Source: Flavobacterium sp. CG_23.5
Lineage (GTDB): Bacteria > Bacteroidota > Bacteroidia > Flavobacteriales > Flavobacteriaceae
Assembly (NCBI RefSeq): GCF_017875765.1
Contig: NZ_JAGGNA010000001.1
Coordinates: forward strand, 3,499,001 to 3,563,000
Direction: 5' to 3'
DNA: 64,000 bases
The notes under the pieces were generated by a model, which worked only from the letters and a program-made list of their open reading frames with translations, did no database searches and was not told the DNA's origin. Shown here piece by piece: positions 34,424-43,817 of the stretch. How positions within the stretch are numbered: position 1 is the first letter of the stretch; each line of letters begins with the position of its first letter. The position numbers were made by a program, and so were the translations under genes.

Positions 34424-35206
34424 TCAATGAAAAAATAAAGCAATCATTATTTCTAAAGCGATTAAAATAATAACAATCCATTCCAGTCGGGAGCTTTCCC
34501 TTACGTTCAAAACATCAGTAAAAAGAGTCAGATTATTTTCTACAATTTGCAAGCGGTAATCAAGGTCTTTGAAACGGGTATTGATATCAAAATTGGCTTT
34601 GAGGTTTCGGTTTAGTAAATCAAGTTCTTCATTGTCCCAAACTAAGTTCGGATCATCCAAGATGTATAAATTGTCGACAATACTGTTTTTTACATTCAAA
34701 ACTTTGCCAATGTATTTTAGTAAATTGGTTTTTGAAATACTGATTTTGCCGTGTTGTTCCAATTGCAGAATAAAATGTTTTGAGGATGAAATAAGTTCGT
34801 CCGTCAGTACTTCATAATATTCGAGCGCCACGGATTGCCCAATATTGAGCATTACAATGCGTAAAATAGAAGAATCTATTTGAGGAACCGTGACGTAATT
34901 ATTTTTTACGGTGACCTTTTGCAATTTTTCGTCCGTCTCAATTCGGTATTCCTCGAACAAATCCAAATCCACAAGGGTTGTGGCGTAATTTTTTATAAAA
35001 CGGATCAATTCACTTTTGGCATGCACATCATAATTAGCGAATACTACTACGCCATAGTCAAAAACGTATAAAAAGCGCCCTGTGTCTTCCATGGCGTAAA
35101 AAACTTCTGAAGTGGAACCCGAATATATTTCCACACCAAATTCCGTACGAAATTTTTTCATATTGAAGGACTCTGCAACCTGAACAGCTTCGATTCGAAT
35201 TTCCAT
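34424..35206 (-). CDS. RMND1/DUF155-family protein
   Basis: 260 residues from ATG 35206 (MEIRIEAVQ); the two codons before it start with TTG. YagE/RMND1/Sif2-like family: VVVFANYD core near residues 54-62, then the DDPNLVWDNEELDLLNRNL and FDINTRFKDLDYRLQ helices, and a single C-terminal transmembrane helix (LEWIVIILIALEIMIALFF) that anchors the protein. The bacterial function is unknown; the mitochondrial relative supports translation. Convergent with the LigD-type gene. Confidence 0.88.
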   Translation of the reverse strand: MEIRIEAVQVAESFNMKKFRTEFGVEIYSGSTSEVFYAMEDTGRFLYVFDYGVVVFANYDVHAKSELIRFIKNYATTLVDLDLFEEYRIETDEKLQKVTVKNNYVTVPQIDSSILRIVMLNIGQSVALEYYEVLTDELISSSKHFILQLEQHGKISISKTNLLKYIGKVLNVKNSIVDNLYILDDPNLVWDNEELDLLNRNLKANFDINTRFKDLDYRLQIVENNLTLFTDVLNVRESSRLEWIVIILIALEIMIALFFH

Positions 35207-35212
35207 AAACAA

Positions 35213-35593
35213 ACAATTTTATACAAATTTAACAAAAATTGAGATTGATAAAGAGCGTTTTTTATTTTTTCAGAATCTAAAATTTTACATTAAAGTAGGT
35301 CTTTACCTATTTTGTATTTGTTTTTCTTCAGACCAAATTAGAAATCCTAAAACAAACAGCTGAATTGTTAATAAATATATTTATGATTCTTAATATTGGT
35401 GAATTATATCATTAGGCTGAATGTCAGTACATTAAACAAGTCACGAGGTAATAAAAATGATGAATTAGTGTACTTAGTCGATTAATATTGTATTTAATCG
35501 GTTTAATTTTGTATTTATTTTTGCATTTCGTATTAAAAGTGTTAATTTTAAGCCATAAAATAGATTTAATTGTTGCACAAAAAAAATACCACT
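35213..35593. other. Upstream region of the large T9SS protein
   Basis: 381 bases, no gene. Very AT-rich. It contains two TAnnTTTG words (35504-35511 and 35516-35523) that could start transcription of the downstream gene, and a loose GGTCT ... AGACC inverted repeat at about 35300-35335. Confidence 0.65.
35493..35523 (+). promoter_or_regulatory. Candidate promoter of the large T9SS protein gene
   Basis: TTTA (35493-35496), 19 nt, TATTTTTG (35516-35523): one mismatch to the Bacteroidetes consensus. Leader of about 65 nt to the TTG start. Confidence 0.5.
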
Positions 35594-38500
35594 TTGAAAC
35601 AAAACTACCCAAAAAATATTCTAGTTGCATTTGCACTTCTCTGGTCTTTAATGGCTTTTTCTCAAGGGACTAGCCAAGCCATTCATGTCTATTATGGTAA
35701 CGGAATAGAAATCTTAAATGGATCAACAGTAGACTTTGGTTCGAGTACCATTGTAGAATTTACTATAACAAATGTTCCAACTACTAGCGGAAATCCGTCT
35801 CTTGTTCTTAGTAATCCAGAGGTAACAATAACTGGTACCGACTTTATGTTGTTGAATAGGCCAGGTTTTAATATCAAAAAAGATAGTCCTTCGACCTTCA
35901 AAGTCAGAAAATTAAACACACAATGTGGGTCTTTTACGGGTTCCGTATTGACAATTCATTCAAACGCTAAGAATTATCCAGAATTTTCATTTATACTTTC
36001 TTATAGCAATAAGCCATCCATTTCCGTATTGGGCGGATCGCCTACTCAAACGGTTCCTAATGGTCAAACTGTGGCCACATCTACTAACGGAACGCTGTTT
36101 GGAACACAGACTGTAGGTAATTTCGCGACTAGAAATTATATAATCACGAATACAGGGACTTGTCCTTTGGATTTGGGGGCTCTTACATGTTTTGGTTATA
36201 ATCCTATTACAGGAGTACAATCTACTGACTTTGCTATTGTTGTTGCTCCAACACCTTATCCTTCTGCCGCCGGCACGCCGTCAAATAATATAATTCAGCC
36301 GGGAGCTAACTCTTATTTTGTAATAAGATTTTTGCCGCTTTCACCAGGGATAAAGTATGCCGTAATTAGCATACCTAGCAATGACACCAGTAAAAGTCCG
36401 TATACTTTTGTGGTTAGTGGTGAAGGTTACAACCCTAATATCAATGGACCTGGAGGAGGAAATCCGGACTTCAGATTGTGGCTAAAATCCAATAGAGGAA
36501 TAAGTTCAGGAAGTGCAGTAACGACAAATTATGCAGTTTCACTTTGGAAAGACTTAGGGTCAACCGGGAAGGACGCATCACAAACTACTGCTGCTAATAT
36601 GCCTACATTTCTAGATGATACGAGCAATAATATTAATTACAATCCTGTTGTCAAATTTAAGAATGACGCAACTACTAATCAATTTATGTATAACATTGAT
36701 AATGGTTATTACACACATGAGACATTTGTCGTTGTTCAGCCAGATGTAACCATTGATGGATCAACTGCACCTATGACCATTATATCAGGGACCTCTGCGG
36801 CAAATCCTTCCTACCCAATAGTGACGGGGGAACATACTGGAATTGGTCTTGGAAATTTCACCTCACGTTATGCAAATGAGCGTGTGTGGTTTGGCCAATG
36901 GCAAGAAAATGTAGGGAATCATTATAGTGTAGCCGACAGTTCAGGAGATTATTCCATTGCTGGAATTATCAACACTCGCAATAAAACCATCACAGCTAGT
37001 GACGGTGTTGAAATGCTGTTCAATACTAATATTAAAGGGGCGATTACCAATACAGTAGCCTTTGCTAACCTGGGATTTACTGACACTAGCGTAACTCCTA
37101 ATTTATTTAAAGGAACACCTTATAACATTGGTAAAAACATCAATAGCGGTGGTGCAAATGGAAATTTAAACGGAAGAGTAGCAGAAATTATCTCTTATGC
37201 TTCACGAGTTTTAGATGGGAATAGACCTAAAATCGAATCGTATTTGGCCATTAAATACGGTATTACCCTAGGAATTAATGGTACGAGTACTAATTATCTA
37301 GATTCTGCCGGCTCAATTATATGGAATACAACTACAAATGCGGGATTTAATTATAACATTGCTGGAATAGGTAAAGATGTGGCTTCTGATCTATACCAAA
37401 AACAATCCAAAAGTAGTAATGATGTCAATGCATTGACTATCGGATTGGGAGTAATTGCTACAACTAATAATGGTAATATAAATCAGTTTAAAAAAGACCG
37501 CGATTTCCTAGTGTGGGGCTCTGATAATGGTACTTTTGCCATAGCAGGGAGCAACACAGTTACCATTGCTCCAGGAATTACGACTACTGCCAACCGCATT
37601 AATAAAAAATGGAAAATTGTAGAAACTAAGAATGATGTCGATGGTGATGTAGGAAATGTTTTTGTAGGAATACCTGAAACTGCTTTTTCTAATTTACCTA
37701 AAGCTGTTACTGAGGAATACGTTTTAATTGTAGCGGATAATTCAAATTTCACAAATTCTGATATAATTGATATTATTCCACTTAAGATTAGTAAAGATGT
37801 ATATGGTAATCCTATACTAGATAAGCAAGGAACTGCAAGTTATCAAACATGGTATGATTTTGATGGAACCAAGTATTTTACACTTGGAGTAGCGCAAAGA
37901 AATGAAGTTAAGCAATTAGTAAATATCACCGGAAGTACTACGGATAAAGACTTCTTAGTTGGGGAATATGCATTAAATCTAAAGAGTGGTGCTTTTACTG
38001 TGGGTTGCTGGATTAGAAATGATGGTGCCAGCACTGCTTATAGGACGATTTTTGGAAAAGGAAATGAGTTGCAAATTCGATTGAATGCCGCGCATAAGGT
38101 TGAGGCTTGCTGGGATGGTGTTCCACGATTTACCTCTCTAACGGCTGTGGCTGATGGCAAATGGCATAATGTAGTAGCCGTTTACTATTATGGGGCAGCA
38201 GATTTATATATTGATGGGGTAAAAGACAATGCTAGTTTTAATTTACAGAATCCTTCTCCTAATTTTAACAGGTTCTCTGTAGGAGCCTTGTATGTCGACA
38301 AAAACAATATCATCAATCCATTTCTAGGTGAAATTGACCAAATAAATATTTGGGATATGGCATTAACATCTAATCAAATAAATTATTTGATGAATCAGGA
38401 GATGGAAAAATATTCTGATGGTAAAGTCAGCGGTAAAGTGTTACCACAAAGCATTACCAAAAATGAATTTAAAACGGTTGATTGGTCGTTACTTGTCGCG

Positions 38501-40582
38501 TACTATGACTTCAATGTTTTTTATGGTACCACTGTCGAAGGTTTGACTGGTGAGCGAAATTTTTTGAGGATTAAATATTTAAATAAAAATAAACAGTTAC
38601 TTAGTACGCAGACGGCTCCTCTACCATATGAAACTATAGCTGATGGCGCATGGAGTTTACCTGCTACCTGGAAAAATGGGGATGTGCAAACAATTCCAAA
38701 TGATATTTCTGTAATCAATAATAGCAAATCTGTTAATGGAAATATCGTAAATATCAAACACAATATTACTTCCATAGGAAACAAAACGGTCTTAGGGTTA
38801 TTTGTTGAAGGGACTGATGCTACAACTTATAAAACTCTGACAGCAGCATCTTCTTCAGGGTTGCAAACTGACGGAACCAAAATTGAAGTTTCTCATTATT
38901 TAAAATTAGATGGATTAATTGACTTAAAAGGCCGCTCCCAATTAGTACAGAGCCTTGATAGCGAACTAGACCCAACGAGTAAAGGCTTTATAAAAAGAGA
39001 TCAACAGGGAACTGCTAATAAATTTAATTATAATTACTGGTCATCCCCAGTAGGACCAGTAGATTCAAGTTTTAATAATAAAAATTACACGATTACTGGT
39101 GTTTTTAAATCTGGAACCACATCAACTCCTACTGATATAAACTGGGTAGCAGGCTTAGATGGAAGTACTTCACCATTAAGTTTAGCCAGATATTGGTTGT
39201 TTAAATTTGAAAACGGTACAGAATATGCCGATTGGGTACATTTTGATGAAACACAGGAGATCCGTCCGTCTCAAGGATTTACTTCAAAAGGGGATGGGGC
39301 TAACACTACAACTCAGAATTATACATTTGTGGGAAAACCTTACAATGGACCAATAAATGGCAATTCTGTTTTGGCGGATAACTTATTTTTGGTAGGAAAT
39401 CCTTATCCTTCGGCTTTAGATGGTTTTAAATTTATTAAAGATAATATTAAACCTAATATTTTAATTACTGGAGAAAATATTGGTGGATACAACACTACTG
39501 ACGTAATTGATGGAACCCTATATTTTTGGCAACATGCGCCCGATAACAGCACCCATTTTTTAGCTGGTTATACAGGTGGATATGCTACATTGACTTTAAC
39601 AGGTTCTGTTGGTCCAGAAGTTCCACTAGGGATTGCTGGCTTGGGAAATGCTTCTAAATTACCATACCAGTACATTCCTGTTGGTCAAGGATTTTTTGTA
39701 TATAGAGATGCAAGTAGTACAGGTTCGGGAGATATTGTATTCAATAATAATCAGCGTTCTTTTGTTAAGGAAAATGATATTGATGATTTGTCTGCTCCAA
39801 TTTCTAATACTTTGTTTAAATTTAGTCCTAAGAAAAAGACAGAAATAACTACTGTTGATCGCTTTACAGATAATTCTAATGATCCGGTTTATAATGATTA
39901 TAATCCAAAAATCAGGTTAGGCTTCAATACCGCTAATAATCATCACAGACAATTGTTGATTGGGTTTATGAATAATGTAGCAACTGATGGTTTGGATTTA
40001 GGGTATGATGGTTATCAAATAGATACACAAACCAACGATTCCTATTTTCTGATTAATGATTTGGAATACACTATTCAAGGTGTTGGTGCATTTGATGTTA
40101 GCAAAGCATATCCGGTAGGTGTAAAAACGGATACAATGGGTAATGTTCAGTTTGTCATTGATAGTGCAGAATTTTTGCCTGCAAATCAAAAAATATATAT
40201 ACACGATAAGGAAACGGCAATTTACTATGATATCACTAACAAAGCAGCTGAAGTCAATTTGCCTGCGGGAACTTATAATACTCGTTTTGAATTGACTTTT
40301 CAAACAGACAAATCACTAGCTGTAAAAGAAAACGAATTGCCGGAATCAATGCTGATGATTTACAATAATGAGGTAAAAAAGAAATTGTTTGTTAGTAAAA
40401 ATCAATCAATTGATATCAAAGAAATTTCAATTTACAATATCATTGGTCAACAATTAAGCACTTTGAAAAAAGTACCGAATCTTAATACAATAGAAATTCC
40501 ATTTAATGTTCAACGCGGTGTATATTTAATCAAAGTAATTACCGACAAAGGGATAATTAGCAAAAAAGTAATAAAGGAATAA
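35594..40582 (+). CDS. Very large secreted protein with LamG-like domain and T9SS sorting tail
   Basis: 1,662 residues from a TTG at 35594, giving KQNYPKNILVAFALLWSLMAFSQ as signal peptide. An in-frame TAG at 35561 removes any upstream ATG and the next ATG falls inside the signal. Two choice-of-anchor/HYDIN-like beta domains (about 20-280) are followed by FRLWLKSNRGI and a long Asn/Gly/Thr-rich stretch, then a LamG/concanavalin-type domain about 795-940 (GCWIRNDG, DGKWHNVVAVYY, DLYIDGV). Later there are WSSPVGP and LVGNPYPSALD repeats common in Flavobacteria. T9SS type A tail about 1590-1662 (VQRGVYLIKVITDKG). Probably a surface adhesin or carbohydrate-binding protein; no catalytic motif seen. 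Confidence 0.88.
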   Translation: MKQNYPKNILVAFALLWSLMAFSQGTSQAIHVYYGNGIEILNGSTVDFGSSTIVEFTITNVPTTSGNPSLVLSNPEVTITGTDFMLLNRPGFNIKKDSPSTFKVRKLNTQCGSFTGSVLTIHSNAKNYPEFSFILSYSNKPSISVLGGSPTQTVPNGQTVATSTNGTLFGTQTVGNFATRNYIITNTGTCPLDLGALTCFGYNPITGVQSTDFAIVVAPTPYPSAAGTPSNNIIQPGANSYFVIRFLPLSPGIKYAVISIPSNDTSKSPYTFVVSGEGYNPNINGPGGGNPDFRLWLKSNRGISSGSAVTTNYAVSLWKDLGSTGKDASQTTAANMPTFLDDTSNNINYNPVVKFKNDATTNQFMYNIDNGYYTHETFVVVQPDVTIDGSTAPMTIISGTSAANPSYPIVTGEHTGIGLGNFTSRYANERVWFGQWQENVGNHYSVADSSGDYSIAGIINTRNKTITASDGVEMLFNTNIKGAITNTVAFANLGFTDTSVTPNLFKGTPYNIGKNINSGGANGNLNGRVAEIISYASRVLDGNRPKIESYLAIKYGITLGINGTSTNYLDSAGSIIWNTTTNAGFNYNIAGIGKDVASDLYQKQSKSSNDVNALTIGLGVIATTNNGNINQFKKDRDFLVWGSDNGTFAIAGSNTVTIAPGITTTANRINKKWKIVETKNDVDGDVGNVFVGIPETAFSNLPKAVTEEYVLIVADNSNFTNSDIIDIIPLKISKDVYGNPILDKQGTASYQTWYDFDGTKYFTLGVAQRNEVKQLVNITGSTTDKDFLVGEYALNLKSGAFTVGCWIRNDGASTAYRTIFGKGNELQIRLNAAHKVEACWDGVPRFTSLTAVADGKWHNVVAVYYYGAADLYIDGVKDNASFNLQNPSPNFNRFSVGALYVDKNNIINPFLGEIDQINIWDMALTSNQINYLMNQEMEKYSDGKVSGKVLPQSITKNEFKTVDWSLLVAYYDFNVFYGTTVEGLTGERNFLRIKYLNKNKQLLSTQTAPLPYETIADGAWSLPATWKNGDVQTIPNDISVINNSKSVNGNIVNIKHNITSIGNKTVLGLFVEGTDATTYKTLTAASSSGLQTDGTKIEVSHYLKLDGLIDLKGRSQLVQSLDSELDPTSKGFIKRDQQGTANKFNYNYWSSPVGPVDSSFNNKNYTITGVFKSGTTSTPTDINWVAGLDGSTSPLSLARYWLFKFENGTEYADWVHFDETQEIRPSQGFTSKGDGANTTTQNYTFVGKPYNGPINGNSVLADNLFLVGNPYPSALDGFKFIKDNIKPNILITGENIGGYNTTDVIDGTLYFWQHAPDNSTHFLAGYTGGYATLTLTGSVGPEVPLGIAGLGNASKLPYQYIPVGQGFFVYRDASSTGSGDIVFNNNQRSFVKENDIDDLSAPISNTLFKFSPKKKTEITTVDRFTDNSNDPVYNDYNPKIRLGFNTANNHHRQLLIGFMNNVATDGLDLGYDGYQIDTQTNDSYFLINDLEYTIQGVGAFDVSKAYPVGVKTDTMGNVQFVIDSAEFLPANQKIYIHDKETAIYYDITNKAAEVNLPAGTYNTRFELTFQTDKSLAVKENELPESMLMIYNNEVKKKLFVSKNQSIDIKEISIYNIIGQQLSTLKKVPNLNTIEIPFNVQRGVYLIKVITDKGIISKKVIKE

Positions 40583-41107
40583 TTTAAAATTTATTTAAGA
40601 GGAGTTTGGAGTTGATTTTTGAATCATTTCATAAAATATGATGAGATAGTATTCGATGTTTTTGGTACTAAATTATTTTTACAAAATGTAACTCAAATTT
40701 CTGGAATAACTCTGGGAATACATTAAGGTATAGTTATAGCAATAGAAGAAGCGGATGGCTATAAGATATTGGGTTCTATAATTACCTAGCCAAGTTTATA
40801 TATAAGAATAGATCTGTCCGGTCTTTTATAGATAGATTAAAAATGTATGGAGTTAAATATAATTTTAAAATTGTGTTCAAATAAGTAGCAATAATCCATT
40901 TTGCTTGAGATGTGTCTTGCAATTAATATAATTGATAGTAGTTGCTTCATATAAATGTATGCCATACTAGTTTAGCTTTGGGTATAAACAATTGTTTTAT
41001 TAAGATAATTACCCATAAAATTTTATATAAATTCTACATTAATGCACGCTATTTATTCGTAAATTAGCATTGGCTATTGCCAAAATTATTAACTAATAGA
41101 AACTATT
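40583..41107. other. Intergenic region, 525 bases
   Basis: No reading frame worth calling and no clear hairpin terminator after the T9SS gene. A TAGCTTTG (-7 type) at 40973-40980 is the only promoter-like word for the lipoprotein gene downstream. Nothing else recognised. Confidence 0.6.
40973..40980 (+). promoter_or_regulatory. Candidate -7 element upstream of the small lipoprotein gene
   Basis: TAGCTTTG fits TAnnTTTG; leader would be about 120 nt. No -33 partner. Confidence 0.3.
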
Positions 41108-41584
41108 ATGAAAAACTTAGGCCTTTTTTGTTTGCTGTTGACTTGTGTTGGACTCCAAAGTTGTAAAAATAATCAAAGTGAAAAAATCATTGAAGCTAAG
41201 AAAGCCGAAGAACCAATGTCCGTACAGTGTTACAAGGCGCTTTATGAGCAAGATACACTTGATTTGAAAATAAACACTTTCAAAAATGGAGAAATAACAG
41301 GTAATATGGAGATGACAATTGCTAACATGCCGAAAAAGGTTGGTGAAATCGTCGGAGAATTTCGTGGTGATACTTTATTTGCCAGTTATACGTTTACCCA
41401 GGGCGGTTATAAAGAAAAAACGTATAAAAACCCAATGGCATTTCTAAAGCGAAACAACCAACTTATCTTAGGTAATGGGAAAATACAAACAATGATGGGA
41501 GCCTCTGATTTTGCTAAAGGCGAGCCTATCGATTTTGAGCGTGTGAAATATAAATTTAGTGCTGTTGACTGCAATGAGAAATAA
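41108..41584 (+). CDS. Small lipoprotein, function unknown
   Basis: 158 residues. Signal with lipobox LQSC (Cys 19), then a charged linker and a compact beta-rich domain (CYKALYEQDTLDLKI, GEITGNMEM, GEFRGDTLFASYTF). A Cys near each end (CYK and VDCNEK) could form a disulfide. I do not recognise a named family; similar small lipoproteins are common in Bacteroidetes. Monocistronic, with a terminator right after the stop. Confidence 0.75.
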   Translation: MKNLGLFCLLLTCVGLQSCKNNQSEKIIEAKKAEEPMSVQCYKALYEQDTLDLKINTFKNGEITGNMEMTIANMPKKVGEIVGEFRGDTLFASYTFTQGGYKEKTYKNPMAFLKRNNQLILGNGKIQTMMGASDFAKGEPIDFERVKYKFSAVDCNEK

Positions 41585-41594
41585 AAAACAAACA

Positions 41595-41618
41595 GGGGAG
41601 AGCAATCTCCCTTTTTTA
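41595..41618 (+). terminator. Terminator of the small lipoprotein gene
   Basis: GGGAGA-GCAA-TCTCCC then six T, 14 bases past the stop. Same GGGAGAT/ATCTCCC theme as the terminator after msrB. Confidence 0.88.
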
Positions 41619-41661
41619 GTTTTTGCTCAGGTTTATGTTGATAAAATTATAGAAGAAAAGT

Positions 41662-42789
41662 TCAAAAATTTACTTTACCATATAGTTTCATTTGTGTTTT
41701 ATAATTAAGGACTATGTAAATCGCAAAAGAAAATGCCATCCCAAAAAGAATGTATTGCACTCTTTCTAAAAGCAAGGATGCTGTGGCAATACCAAGTACG
41801 ATTAATGTATTTATTATCCTATATTTGCCATTTTCCGGTACATTGATTGCATATGCGGTTTGTTTTCCAATATATAGTAACAACATTCCTGAAATCGCTA
41901 AAATTCTAAATTCAAACAAATTTAAATCGTTAAGGATCGCATGCCTTATTGTATTAGCGAGTAAGGCAAACGACATATAAACTAATAATTGTGAGTAGAT
42001 AATACCAGTTCCATATTTATCTCTTTTACTTTCAATCAATAAGTTTAACGAATCAAAATAAATCCACCAGATCATAGCGATTATCGAAAAGCCTACCAGT
42101 CCAGTGGCAATAGTTAAAATAGTCCAATCTACTTTAGTAAGACCCGATGTCAATGATGCTATAGACTCACCTAAAAGTACAATGGCTAATAACCCTATGC
42201 GTTCTACTAAATGTTCTTTATCCACTGGTTTTGTAGAATTTTTAGAATTAAGAGTAGTCTGAATAATAATAATTTCTATAATAATGCTGAAGGTTAGCAG
42301 TAATGCAGCTATTTTAAATGAGAAAAATATGCCAGATAAAGCAAGCGTCGTTCCAAAAGCCAATACCCCAATAATTCGACCGTTGATTGATCTACCTTTT
42401 ATTTTCTGAATATCCTTAGCGTATAGTCCAGCAGTTATTATTTTTGCTATTCCATACACCATTAAAAAAACTGAATAGTTATTGTCAATTCCAGAATCGA
42501 TGGTCGTAGATAAAATTATAAGAACAAACATAATGAGCAGCGTAAATATTCTATGGAACCGACTATCATTATCAAACCTATTTGAAAACGAGGTGTGCAG
42601 TACCCAAATCCACCAAAAAGGTAAAAACAATATAATGAATGTTAAAAATACTCGACTGTCTAATTCATTGTTATGAGTGTGGGCGAAGAGATGCGTCACC
42701 TTTCCCAATGCCACAACGAAGATTAGATCAAAAAAGAGTTCGAGCCAGGTTGAGTGTCGAGTTTCATTTAAGTACATTGAATTTTTCAT
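41662..42789 (-). CDS. Low temperature requirement A (LtrA) family membrane protein
   Basis: 375 residues, about ten or more transmembrane helices. The N-terminal signature RHSTWLELFFDLIFVVALGK is diagnostic of LtrA; LLGESIASL is the second conserved block. The family was named from a Listeria cold-growth mutant; the molecular role is unknown. ATG 42777 (MYLNETRHSTW) is an alternative start and fits better with the -7 element at 42801-42808, which would leave only a few bases before 42789. Confidence 0.9.
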   Translation of the reverse strand: MKNSMYLNETRHSTWLELFFDLIFVVALGKVTHLFAHTHNNELDSRVFLTFIILFLPFWWIWVLHTSFSNRFDNDSRFHRIFTLLIMFVLIILSTTIDSGIDNNYSVFLMVYGIAKIITAGLYAKDIQKIKGRSINGRIIGVLAFGTTLALSGIFFSFKIAALLLTFSIIIEIIIIQTTLNSKNSTKPVDKEHLVERIGLLAIVLLGESIASLTSGLTKVDWTILTIATGLVGFSIIAMIWWIYFDSLNLLIESKRDKYGTGIIYSQLLVYMSFALLANTIRHAILNDLNLFEFRILAISGMLLLYIGKQTAYAINVPENGKYRIINTLIVLGIATASLLLERVQYILFGMAFSFAIYIVLNYKTQMKLYGKVNF

Positions 42790-42800
42790 AAGCTGTCTTG

Positions 42801-42808
42801 CAAATCTA
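42801..42808 (-). promoter_or_regulatory. Candidate -7 element of the LtrA gene
   Basis: TAGATTTG on the minus strand matches TAnnTTTG. Predicted start of transcription is about 42795. No -33 TTTG. Confidence 0.4.
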
Positions 42809-43077
42809 AGTGATAAAAAGGTTGAGAGGCTTTTTATATTTTTTTCGCTTAGACAAAACTAAGTTATGAAAATTTATTGGTCTAATTTAAAATAGTTAGT
42901 TAAGCGGATAAAATGCAACGACAATTTGTAAGCTTATAAAAGGAGTGTTTTCATATATTTGAATATTAAAATATTATCTTTAGGAACCAATAAAAATTCA
43001 ATTCCTGAAAACTGAAGTGAAATTTGAATAGTTTATTTTTTTTGTCAGTTTTAACAGAGAGTTTCGTCTATACGTTT

Positions 43078-43788
43078 ATGTATACAATAAAGGATTATTC
43101 TACAACTACTGCCGTCCTGCTTTTTGCTCAAAGTGAAAAGATAGAAAGTGGTTTAAAACCAATTGCATCTTGTTCAAAGCAAAACGTATTATTGTGGAAA
43201 AAAATGAATGGTAATGTTACAAAACTTATTCAAAAATCCAAATTACCTTATTTTGTTTCAGATGAAAATAGTCAAGTTGGCACCACTTTTGGAGAAAAAA
43301 TAACGCATGCTATCCAAGCCGTTTTTGTTAAAGGTTTTGCAAAAGTTATTGTCATTGGAAATGATTGTATTGAATTGAAAGTACAGCATTTGCTTCAAGC
43401 CGAAAAGGATTTAAAAACCAATGATTTAGTTATTGGTTCCGATTATTCCGGTGGCGCTTATTTAATAGGTATTTCAAAATCGGAATTTAATGCCGATTTA
43501 TTTGAAACTTTGCCTTGGCAAACAAAAGGGGTTTTGACAGCTTTACAAACACTTTACAAAACGCAATCAATCGCTTATCTTGCTTGTTTGAATGATTGCA
43601 ATGACGCTTTTGATTTTAAAAAAGCTACTCATAAATTATCATTCTCCGATGCTTTTAGAAAAATACTTCTTTCTTTTTTGTCCATAAATAAAATTCAAAA
43701 TTATTTTGAAATAGGATTTTTTTCCTATGATTATCATCCTTTGAACTTTAACAAAGGGTCGCCTGTTAGCTCATCAACTTCCGTTTAA
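43078..43788 (+). CDS. DUF2064/TIGR04282-type GT-A fold protein
   Basis: 236 residues from ATG 43078 (MYTIKDYSTTTAVLLFAQ); the longer frame begins with TTG and adds nothing conserved. Nucleotide-sugar-transferase-like fold: AVLLFAQSE, the GTTFGEKITHAIQAVF helix, VIVIGNDCIEL with the Asp position, IGSDYSGGAYLIGI. The family is nicknamed arsenosugar glycosyltransferase because of linkage to ArsS in other genomes, but no ArsS is seen here. It is 29 bases upstream of the TonB receptor gene and probably cotranscribed. Confidence 0.82.
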   Translation: MYTIKDYSTTTAVLLFAQSEKIESGLKPIASCSKQNVLLWKKMNGNVTKLIQKSKLPYFVSDENSQVGTTFGEKITHAIQAVFVKGFAKVIVIGNDCIELKVQHLLQAEKDLKTNDLVIGSDYSGGAYLIGISKSEFNADLFETLPWQTKGVLTALQTLYKTQSIAYLACLNDCNDAFDFKKATHKLSFSDAFRKILLSFLSINKIQNYFEIGFFSYDYHPLNFNKGSPVSSSTSV

Positions 43789-43817
43789 AACTTTTTTAAA
43801 TTAATTATTCAAGCCAA

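Noticed and set aside
39998..40303. 101-codon antisense frame over the end of the T9SS gene
   Set aside because: Shadow of the real frame, Ile/Cys-rich low-quality sequence.
40583..41107. Pseudogene in the 525-base spacer
   Set aside because: No frame on either strand shows a recognisable protein fragment by eye.
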